From: Planctomycetaceae bacterium
GTDB lineage: Bacteria; Planctomycetota; Planctomycetia; Planctomycetales; Planctomycetaceae
Reading direction: 5' to 3'
Assembly (NCBI GenBank): GCA_020426125.1
Contig: JAGQQQ010000459.1
Span: 1-11,705 of the forward strand
Length of the DNA: 11,705 nucleotides
Positions 6,190-11,705 of this stretch are shown piece after piece. The position numbers were made by a program, and so were the translations under genes. Under the pieces are notes generated by a model. It saw only the letters and a list, made by a program, of their open reading frames with translations, did not search any database and had not been told where the DNA came from. How positions within the stretch are numbered: position 1 is the first letter of the stretch; every line of letters begins with the position of its first letter.

Positions 6190-7215
6190 ATGTCTTCGAC
6201 CGATCTGGGACCGCACCTGCTGCCGTTTGTTCCCCGTGACTGGGAGGTCATGAGTTGGGGCATCGGAGATGGTGCGGCTGGGCACCGGAGTCAAATCCTC
6301 GGGTTGTGCGAGGCGCTCGGCGGGTTTCACGAGCAATTTGAATCGCGAGTGCGGCTCCCTTGGAAACTGCTCCCTGTGAACTGGTTGCCGACATCCAGTC
6401 GAATTCTCCAGCAGGACCGCCGGTTTCCCGTCCGTCCGAAGCCGAAGGCTCTCATCTCCTGCGGTCGCTCCGCCGCGATGGCGTCCGTGCTCGTGAGAAG
6501 AACGTTCACCCCGCAGCCGATCTCAATCCACCTTCAGAATCCGGGGACGGATCTCAACGAATTTGATCTCGTGGTCACGCCCGAACATGACCGGATTCTC
6601 GGGCCGAACGTCATCCACACCCTGGGAGCTTTGCATCCGCTCTCCCCACGCAAGCTGGAATTACTTCGTCAGGAAGACAGTCCGGCGGGACTTTGTGAAT
6701 TGAAGTCACCCTTCGCGGGGGTGCTGCTCGGAGGCCCCAACAAGTATTACCCCTTCTCCCGGGACGATGTCGCGGGACTCATCGCGGGACTCCGTGTGGC
6801 CGAATCGTCGGGGATCAAACTGGCCATTCTTCCGTCAAGACGGACACCCGACCACGCGGTGGATGCTCTACGACGGACCTTCGGCAATCGCCATTTCGTC
6901 TGGACGGGAGAAACGGAAAACCCGTACCAGCATGTCCTGGCCAAGGCATCGCATTTCATTGTGACCTGCGATTCCGTCTCGATGATCTCGGAAGCGACGG
7001 CGACCGGACGTCCCGTTCACCTAGAAATGCTCGCTGCGAAACGACGACCGAAGAAGTTCGAACGGTTCCACGAAAGCTTCTCGAAGCGGGGGATGGTTCG
7101 CCAATTTCTGGGGACGCTTCCTGAATGGTCGTACGAACCGCACTTCGAGGCTGACCGTGTGGCGGAGATTGTGATGGATCGGCTGGAAGACCCGGCCCGT
7201 CGCCACGCTGGGTGA
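6190..7215 (+). CDS. ELM1/DUF1022-family protein
   Basis: A 341-residue protein of the family annotated in bacteria as 'mitochondrial fission ELM1 family' (DUF1022, PF06258). The name comes from plant ELM1; the bacterial role is not established and should not be read as organelle fission. Family motifs are all present: GDGAAGHRSQ (26-35), LISCGRS near 88-93, PEHDRILGPNV (131-141) followed by HTLGALHPLS, VLLGGPNKYY (178-187), PSRRTP (215-220), NPYQHVLA (244-251) and TCDSVSMISEA (259-269). The arrangement, with a late conserved Asp-Ser-containing motif followed by GRPV, resembles GT-B glycosyltransferases; that comparison is my inference. No signal peptide or membrane segment is visible, so it is probably cytosolic. 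The start is uncertain: ATG 6190 has AAGG directly against it, while ATG 6250 (MSWGIGDG) follows GGGAGG with only 3 nt spacing. An in-frame stop at 6157 limits any extension. The two dyads upstream suggest its own regulation. Confidence 0.88.
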   Translation: MSSTDLGPHLLPFVPRDWEVMSWGIGDGAAGHRSQILGLCEALGGFHEQFESRVRLPWKLLPVNWLPTSSRILQQDRRFPVRPKPKALISCGRSAAMASVLVRRTFTPQPISIHLQNPGTDLNEFDLVVTPEHDRILGPNVIHTLGALHPLSPRKLELLRQEDSPAGLCELKSPFAGVLLGGPNKYYPFSRDDVAGLIAGLRVAESSGIKLAILPSRRTPDHAVDALRRTFGNRHFVWTGETENPYQHVLAKASHFIVTCDSVSMISEATATGRPVHLEMLAAKRRPKKFERFHESFSKRGMVRQFLGTLPEWSYEPHFEADRVAEIVMDRLEDPARRHAG

Positions 7216-7245
7216 GTTTCTGGGAAATTCGCAAGCATGCCGGAG

Positions 7246-7264
7246 CGGGCACTAGAAGTGCCCG
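7246..7264. repeat. GC-rich intergenic hairpin, REP-like
   Basis: C-GGGCACT-AGA-AGTGCCC-G forms a perfect 8-bp stem with a 3-nt loop in the 97-nt gap between the ELM1-family and SRPBCC genes. The flanks GCCGG (7239-7243) and CCGGC (7262-7266) offer an alternative pairing. No T-run follows on either strand. Its compactness suggests a dispersed intergenic repeat unit or a read-through-attenuating hairpin. Confidence 0.5.
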
Positions 7265-7324
7265 GCTAAATGGCGGTACGCTGATGTTGAATCTCAAATT
7301 CGAACTCCCGACTTGAGCCGCATC

Positions 7325-8257
7325 ATGCCGAAGTTTCATGTGTCCCGATCGATCGATATCGCAGCCAGCCCCGAGCAAGTCTTCGACGTCGTCGCGGACT
7401 ATGGCACTTGGGCCAGCTGGTCACCTTGGCTTTGCTGTGAGCCGGAGGCGGAGGTTAAAGTCACCGATGATCCCCGGTCGGTCGGTTCGATGTATTCGTG
7501 GACGGGAGACGCCGTCGGCGCGGGCGAACTGGAACACGAATTCCTCGAACGAGGAAGACGGATCGAGGATGAGATTCGGTTTCTGAAACCATTCAAATCA
7601 ACGTCGAAGGTCGCCTTCGACTTTGCTCCCCGAGGAGACGGCACCCGCGTCACCTGGCATATGAACGGTTCGCTCCCCTGGTTCATGTTCTGGATGACTT
7701 CGATGATGGAAACCTTCATCGGCCTCGACTACGAACGGGGACTGCGGATGCTGAAAGAGCGGATCGAACTTGGCAGCGTTCAGGGGGAAACCAAAGTCCA
7801 CGGCGTCGTCACAGACGGCCCCTACGCCATCGCTGGCGTCCGCCGGAAATGCAGCTTCGATGAGATTGGGACATCGATGGAAGCCGCTTTCACGGTTGCG
7901 CGGCGAAGCCTGGAGGAGAAGAATCTCCCGACAAATGGAGAGGCGATCTCCATCTATCACAACATCGATATGAAGAACCGGACATTCGACTACACCAGCG
8001 GCTTCGCCGTTCCAGAATCGGTCTCCGCGCCCCCGGCCGGTCTGGTGTTCGAGAAGATTCCCAAAACGAAGGCATTCCACGTTGAACAACTCGGCAGCTA
8101 CAACCATATCGGCAACGGCTGGGCCGCCGCCCATCAAGTGGCGCGTTATCAGAAACTGAAAATCGCGAAGACACCCGGCTTTGAGATCTACCGGAACGAC
8201 CCCCAAGAAACTCCAGTTCTGGACCTGAAAACGGATATCTATCTCCCAATTCGATAA
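7325..8257 (+). CDS. SRPBCC domain fused to GyrI-like small-molecule-binding domain
   Basis: A 310-residue two-domain cytosolic protein. I prefer ATG 7325 (MPKFHVSRSIDI) over an in-frame TTG at 7313, because SRPBCC proteins usually begin just before the first strand and no ribosome site favours the TTG. Residues 1-150 match the SRPBCC (START-like/polyketide cyclase) pattern: VSRSIDIAASPEQVFDVVADY, then WSPW, GSMYSWTG, and a C-terminal helix GLDYERGLRMLKERIE. Residues 155-310 match the GyrI-like effector-binding fold also found in AraC-type regulators. They end with FEIYRNDPQE and LKTDIYLPIR; E287 sits at the conserved ligand-facing Glu position. Both halves make hydrophobic pockets, so a ligand-binding or carrier role is likely. 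There is no DNA-binding domain and the ligand is unknown. It is convergent with the DUF1583 gene, 24 nt away, with no obvious terminator between them. Confidence 0.87.
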   Translation: MPKFHVSRSIDIAASPEQVFDVVADYGTWASWSPWLCCEPEAEVKVTDDPRSVGSMYSWTGDAVGAGELEHEFLERGRRIEDEIRFLKPFKSTSKVAFDFAPRGDGTRVTWHMNGSLPWFMFWMTSMMETFIGLDYERGLRMLKERIELGSVQGETKVHGVVTDGPYAIAGVRRKCSFDEIGTSMEAAFTVARRSLEEKNLPTNGEAISIYHNIDMKNRTFDYTSGFAVPESVSAPPAGLVFEKIPKTKAFHVEQLGSYNHIGNGWAAAHQVARYQKLKIAKTPGFEIYRNDPQETPVLDLKTDIYLPIR

Positions 8258-8281
8258 CGGTTGCAAAGGCCCCCCTGCCCG

Positions 8282-10891
8282 TTATCTCGTAAAGAAGAAG
8301 AACTCGCCGCGACGAATGGGGCCGGGTGGTCGGCCATCAATCTTCTCCGCTTTCACGTGCAGGCTCTTCCAAAGCACGCGCGCGGATCCCTGTGGCGGAT
8401 TCACGTTGTCGTAAGTCCCGCCGGTGAGGCGGAGGCCGTCGATCCGAATCGGGTCGGCATTGACCTTCTCGCGGTGGAGCAAACGGTAACCCGGGGAATC
8501 TCCTTCCGCGACGAGATAGAACATCTCCTCGCCAATGCGGACAATCCGCAATCGACCGGAGTCCGATGCTTCGGCAAAGAGCGCGGGAAATTCCAGTGCG
8601 ACTTCGTTCTCGTAGTAGCGAGTGAATTGAACCTGGGCGCAGCGACGGCGATCGATCCCGGGATGGGCATAGACGCCGTACCAGATTCCCGTGTGCGTGG
8701 TCAGGTCATCTTCCGTGACGACCGTCAGGCTGATTAAGGCGTGGCCATCTTGCGGGGTTTTCAATTCGAGTCCTTCAAACTCCGCGACGACATCGAAGTC
8801 CCCATGAATCCGCAGTCGGCGACCCACCCAGACATCCGTGAATGGCTGACTCGGACCGCGGCTCATGAAGAGTCCGTCCTGTTGGACTTTGACCTTCGCT
8901 CCGGGATCGTTCGTCTGCGTGAGAAACTGCTGATCGGAAAACGGCACGCCCTGTTGCCCACGGATCACAAGTTTCGGACTCGTCGAAAAGTTGTAGAACA
9001 GCTCCTGGGAAAGTTTCGCAACGCGCTGATCGACCTCGTCCAGTTCGGTGGATCGCAGCTCCTGCTCAGGAAGCGAAGGAAGTTCGTTCGGCCAGGATCC
9101 GGTCCAAGTGACATTGCGAACTTGGACCGCCGTTTCCCCCAGATCATGGAACAACCCAAACGTCCGATCATTGATCGGGGCAATTTCCCCTTCGTAAATA
9201 GGACGATCATTGAGGCGCAGCCGGACGGTGTCGCCAATCGTTTCCAGACGAAGCCGATTCCACCCGGAGACCAAGGGGCACGCACCCTCAGCAACGACCT
9301 CGCTGAAGTTGGCCGGATCGAGTCCACTCCTGTCCCAGCGTCCGTTTGTCAACTGATGGACTCGAACACCGTCTGGCCCTAACACAAACGCCTGATCCCC
9401 CAACGTCGGCGAGACGAGCGACTCGCCCGGCTCATAAAAGAATTCGTACTCGATCACTCCATCCTCAAACAGCGGACGGAAGTACCGGAGCAGATGCTCT
9501 TGAGCGGTCCCTTTTGCTTTGGGCGACTTGGCCGCGACGATTCCGCCATTGGGTTCGACATCAGGATCGTACTCCCAGCCGGGGGAGTCCGCTTCCATCC
9601 CATCGTAATACGAACGCCATCCCCGGAGAGAAGGATCGTCGGAGAGCCGGAGTGTTCGGGGGATCTCAGGCGTTCCCGTGATCCGAACATCTCGCACGCT
9701 TGTCGACGCCCAATATGGACTCCGGATCGCCACCCAAGGAAACGGATGTTCCCCCAACTCCTGGGTGTGCAGCAGACGGCCGTTGACGAAGTGTGAACAG
9801 ACTCCGCCCCGAACCGTGCAGCGATAGTGGACCCAGTCATTGACTAGCGACAGTTTCGGATCCATCGACACTTGCCGGGACTGGCCGTTGATATTGCCCA
9901 GGTCGAACGTCTCATGCGAGAAGTGCAGCCAGAGCCACTCTCCGCCGACCATCAATTGTCCTTCGCGATAGTCGAACCCGCTGATGTCGCATTCGATCTG
10001 ATAGTCCCCCGTGAGCGGACATCCAAAGGTCAGAAAGGTATCAAAGTGGCTCGCCAGTTTGTGGACGGTCCGGCCATCGAGATGCCAGTGCATCGCGGGA
10101 AACCCTTTTCCCAGAGTCTCCGCACTGCTGTGCGCAACCGACTGCCACTGCCGCAACGGCGGAGCCGAGGGGAACGGCTGCGGGGCTGTCTGGGCTCCAA
10201 CGATCCGCAGATATCGCGACCGGCCCCGAATCCCGGCGATCTGCTGGTCCCATTCCAGCGGCCCACTGTGATGGGGAACTCGAATCTGTTGGGCCAAAAT
10301 CCGCTCAAGAACTTCATCGGCCAGGTCCCGAAGTTCCTCATGCTCAACCGCCGCCTTAAGCAGCAATGTTTCCGGCCAACGGGACGAGAGTTCGGCAAAC
10401 GTCTCGTCCGCCAATCGATGGCTCATATCACGAAGCCGTTTCGCTGCGTCGGATAAGTCGCCTTGCTCCATCGCAATCAGCCCGAGCAGAGCAAGCTGTC
10501 GTCGGGCGTTCACCTCCCCAACCGCCTTGCGGTCGAGAACCCGTTGCCTCAATTCTTCCAGCCGATCCAGTTCCTTAGCCGTTGTCACCAGATCAAGAAT
10601 GGGAGACACAACTCCCTCACGCTCGAAGTCGCCAGCGAATCGAATCGACTCATGCGTGGGGGACGGCAGCAAACTGCCCGCCAGCCACTCATACCGGTCC
10701 GCCGCGTTCATGCGGGATGCCGTGGCACGGATCACCGCCACGTTCGACGCGATCACATCATCGCCGAAGATGGCCGTTAACGCCTGGCCATCCGTCGGAG
10801 CGGCGAACGCGGACGACACGAGCAGCCATGTCCCCAGAACAACCGTCAGCCCCGGCCTTGCCATTTTCCGAGCGGTGTTTCCAGTCGTCAT
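8282..10891 (-). CDS. Secreted DUF1581/DUF1583-type planctomycete protein
   Basis: An 869-residue exported protein of a large family (DUF1581/DUF1583) known mostly from planctomycetes; function unknown. I place the start at ATG 10891 because it opens a clear signal peptide: MTTGNTARKMARP, hydrophobic LTVVLGTWLLVSSAFA, cleavage near residue 30 (AFA/AP). ATG 10864 (MARPGL) would also give a signal. The frame stays open upstream to 11374, but that stretch is Arg/Ser-rich and non-conserved in look. Residues about 40-205 are helical and charged, perhaps a repeat-like helical array. From about 240 come three beta-rich segments (about 240-410, 420-600 and 640-850). They resemble concanavalin/LamG-like sandwiches, with phrases such as DDPSLRGWRSYYD, RPLFEDGVIEYEF, GWNRLRLE, RTFGLFH and VRNVTWTGSWP that I associate with DUF1583. 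These suggest carbohydrate or surface binding, but that is inference. A loose -35/-10 lies about 290 nt upstream. Confidence 0.85.
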   Translation of the reverse strand: MTTGNTARKMARPGLTVVLGTWLLVSSAFAAPTDGQALTAIFGDDVIASNVAVIRATASRMNAADRYEWLAGSLLPSPTHESIRFAGDFEREGVVSPILDLVTTAKELDRLEELRQRVLDRKAVGEVNARRQLALLGLIAMEQGDLSDAAKRLRDMSHRLADETFAELSSRWPETLLLKAAVEHEELRDLADEVLERILAQQIRVPHHSGPLEWDQQIAGIRGRSRYLRIVGAQTAPQPFPSAPPLRQWQSVAHSSAETLGKGFPAMHWHLDGRTVHKLASHFDTFLTFGCPLTGDYQIECDISGFDYREGQLMVGGEWLWLHFSHETFDLGNINGQSRQVSMDPKLSLVNDWVHYRCTVRGGVCSHFVNGRLLHTQELGEHPFPWVAIRSPYWASTSVRDVRITGTPEIPRTLRLSDDPSLRGWRSYYDGMEADSPGWEYDPDVEPNGGIVAAKSPKAKGTAQEHLLRYFRPLFEDGVIEYEFFYEPGESLVSPTLGDQAFVLGPDGVRVHQLTNGRWDRSGLDPANFSEVVAEGACPLVSGWNRLRLETIGDTVRLRLNDRPIYEGEIAPINDRTFGLFHDLGETAVQVRNVTWTGSWPNELPSLPEQELRSTELDEVDQRVAKLSQELFYNFSTSPKLVIRGQQGVPFSDQQFLTQTNDPGAKVKVQQDGLFMSRGPSQPFTDVWVGRRLRIHGDFDVVAEFEGLELKTPQDGHALISLTVVTEDDLTTHTGIWYGVYAHPGIDRRRCAQVQFTRYYENEVALEFPALFAEASDSGRLRIVRIGEEMFYLVAEGDSPGYRLLHREKVNADPIRIDGLRLTGGTYDNVNPPQGSARVLWKSLHVKAEKIDGRPPGPIRRGEFFFFTR

Positions 10892-11243
10892 GATTGAAAT
10901 GGACCTTTCGCCTCGCACCGCCCGAAATCGTCTCCCCCACTCTTCTTGTCTTGGAGACGTCTGCGACCGTTGTTTTACGCGGGGAATCTGGCGGCCACAA
11001 CCCGAACAGTTCGGAAGACACCGATGGGACGCCGTCGCCGTAAGCCGTTTCGCGGTAACACCAACAGCGTACGCAGCTCGTTGGGCTTGCGGCTCAACGG
11101 ACGGAACAATCGGCGATGTCCAACGCAGAATCACGGAATTCGGGGGCGACCATCGCAGAATGGGCCAACGTCTTTTAGACTTTCCGACCTGTTGTTTTGC
11201 AAAACCGAGTTTGTGGATCACCCCAAAACGAACGGACTCCGCC
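10892..11243. other. 352-nt divergent intergenic region
   Basis: This spacer separates the minus-strand DUF1583-type gene from the plus-strand zinc-ribbon gene. Both long frames that cross it are in-frame upstream extensions of those two genes. Their products here are rich in Arg and Ser without recognisable motifs, so I read it as non-coding. Apart from a weak minus-strand promoter candidate at 11174-11202, I see nothing specific in it. Confidence 0.55.
11174..11202 (-). promoter_or_regulatory. Weak sigma70-like promoter candidate for the DUF1583-type gene
   Basis: On the minus strand TTGCAA (4/6 to the -35 consensus; bases 11197-11202) is followed after 17 nt by TCTAAA (4/6 to the -10; bases 11174-11179). 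The spacing is ideal but the boxes are weak, and this would give a leader of about 280 nt. Chance occurrence is quite possible. Confidence 0.2.
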
Positions 11244-11408
11244 ATGGCCGAATCCCGTCGCTCCGAGTCGCATGACCGCTGTTCCGAACAGAGTTCGCTC
11301 CCCGCGTGTCCGGTGTGCGGAGGAGAGCTGATCGAGATTCGCCAGAAACGGCAGTGTTCCCGATGCCACACCATCTGCGAAACCTGCTGTGAGGGAGGCC
11401 GCGGCTAA
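11244..11408 (+). CDS. Small cysteine-rich zinc-ribbon protein (54 aa)
   Basis: A 54-residue protein with eight cysteines: C13, then C22-P-V-C25, C38-S-R-C41, C45 and C48-C49. The CPVCGG ... CSRC pair with a 12-residue spacer is a zinc-ribbon knuckle arrangement. It is followed by HTICETCCEGGRG, a second potential metal cluster. No catalytic domain, signal peptide or membrane segment is visible, so a small nucleic-acid- or protein-binding cytosolic factor is plausible, but no function can be assigned. The frame is open far upstream, but that part is Arg/Ser-rich noise; the ATG at 11244 gives a compact protein matching the zinc-ribbon boundaries. I see no strong ribosome site. It lies 134 nt before ileS on the same strand, with paired hairpins between them. 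Confidence 0.72.
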   Translation: MAESRRSESHDRCSEQSSLPACPVCGGELIEIRQKRQCSRCHTICETCCEGGRG

Positions 11409-11437
11409 GCGGTGTTCCATCCACGGCCCCCCGTAGA

Positions 11438-11452
11438 TCAGGCCCCGCCTGA
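11438..11452. repeat. Hairpin unit A of a paired intergenic repeat
   Basis: TCAGGC-CCC-GCCTGA, a 6-bp stem with a 3-nt loop, 30 nt after the zinc-ribbon stop codon. Its reverse complement aligns with unit B at 11475-11492 (TGTCAGGC-NNN-GCCTGA-Y-CT-M-C), so the two are oppositely oriented copies. No T-run follows. Confidence 0.55.
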
Positions 11453-11474
11453 CAACCCTTGAATGACCAACCTC

Positions 11475-11496
11475 TGTCAGGCACAGCCTGACCTCC
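11475..11496. repeat. Hairpin unit B of a paired intergenic repeat
   Basis: GTCAGGC-ACA-GCCTGAC (11476-11492), a 7-bp stem with a 3-nt loop, followed by CTCC. It is related to unit A by inversion, and together they resemble a REP pair (BIME-like) between genes. It lies about 50 nt before the ileS start codon. Confidence 0.55.
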
Positions 11497-11542
11497 ATTG
11501 AGACTCAATCCGGGATGCGACACATCCCCGACGGACCCGACC

Positions 11543-11705
11543 ATGTTTCAAAAAGTCGAACAGGCCAACTTTCTCGAAGGCGAACACGAGATGCTCCGCT
11601 TCTGGCAGGAGCACGACGTCTTTCGCAAGCTCCAGCAGCAGAACGCCGGGAAGCCGAAGTGGTCCTTCCTCGATGGCCCCATCACCGCCAACAACCCGAT
11701 GGGCG
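11543..11705 (+). CDS. ileS: Isoleucyl-tRNA synthetase, 5' end only
   Basis: The first 54 residues of a class I aminoacyl-tRNA synthetase that charges tRNA-Ile in the cytosol. The opening MFQKVEQANFLEGEHEMLRFW and then FLDGPITANNPMG match the start of the catalytic Rossmann domain of one IleS lineage. The window stops just before the HIGH-type ATP-binding motif, which in this lineage I expect to read HHAW; it cannot be seen here. The ATG at 11543 fits the usual N-terminus, though the ribosome site is weak (GGA only). The IleS call rests on this N-terminal block alone; a related ValS or LeuS is unlikely given the wording of the motif. Confidence 0.85.
   Translation, partial: MFQKVEQANFLEGEHEMLRFWQEHDVFRKLQQQNAGKPKWSFLDGPITANNPMG

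Noticed and set aside
5721..6263. 180-codon minus-strand open frame across the pseudo-receiver gene and the next spacer
   Set aside because: It is antisense to a plus-strand frame with a good ribosome site and coherent alternating beta/alpha pattern, and its product shows no recognisable motif. It also runs into the start of the ELM1-family gene.
8258..8281. Bidirectional terminator between the convergent SRPBCC and DUF1583-type genes
   Set aside because: Only 24 nt are available, with a C-run and no stem of useful length.
10527..11243. Long plus-strand extension upstream of the zinc-ribbon protein
   Set aside because: It is antisense to the signal-peptide region of the DUF1583-type gene, has low-complexity composition, and the zinc-ribbon module is complete from the ATG at 11244.
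10892..11374. 161-codon in-frame upstream extension of the DUF1583-type protein
   Set aside because: The stretch is Arg/Ser/Gln-rich without motifs, lies over the zinc-ribbon gene, and would bury a clean signal peptide in the middle of the protein.

Overview
The window looks like chromosomal DNA from a planctomycete (order Planctomycetales or a close relative). This rests on gene content rather than any marker gene. There is a large secreted DUF1581/DUF1583-type protein, a family known mainly from planctomycetes. There is a PQQ-like beta-propeller that opens with the 'DWPNLRG' pattern common in planctomycete paralogues, and an IleS whose N-terminus reads 'DGPITANNPMG'. The DNA is GC-rich, genes are loosely packed with few long operons, and short GC-rich hairpins sit between genes. 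I cannot name the genus from the sequence.

Layout, left to right. (1) 1-1220, + strand: 3' part of an L-fuconate dehydratase gene of the enolase superfamily, with all catalytic residues visible. (2) 1173-3166, - strand: a two-gene unit, a DksA/TraR-type zinc-finger protein followed 20 nt later by an exported HtrA/DegP-like serine protease. The protease gene's 3' end overlaps the dehydratase gene by 48 bp tail to tail. (3) 3167-3624: a 458-nt divergent spacer with two clear inverted repeats. (4) 3625-8257, + strand: a secreted or membrane PQQ-like propeller protein with six predicted C-terminal membrane helices; a small receiver-like protein that lacks the usual phosphorylation residues and starts at TTG; an ELM1/DUF1022-family protein; and a SRPBCC plus GyrI-like two-domain protein. 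(5) 8282-10891, - strand: a signal-peptide-bearing 869-residue DUF1583-type protein, convergent with the SRPBCC gene (24 nt apart). (6) 10892-11243: a divergent spacer. (7) 11244-11408, + strand: a 54-residue cysteine-rich zinc-ribbon protein. (8) 11409-11542: a spacer with two related, oppositely oriented hairpins. (9) 11543-11705, + strand: the 5' end of ileS.

Most genes look like independent housekeeping or accessory functions rather than one pathway. The two supportable functional links are the dksA-like/htrA pair (a plausible stress-related unit) and the co-directional propeller/pseudo-receiver pair (48 nt apart with a good ribosome site). I see no mobile element, CRISPR array, rRNA or tRNA, phage gene or defence cassette. 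The most unusual items are the pseudo-receiver with Glu at the phospho-acceptor position, the propeller fused to a six-helix membrane domain, the DksA-like protein with Val in place of the motif Ala, the dyads upstream of the ELM1-family and propeller genes, and the paired hairpins before ileS.
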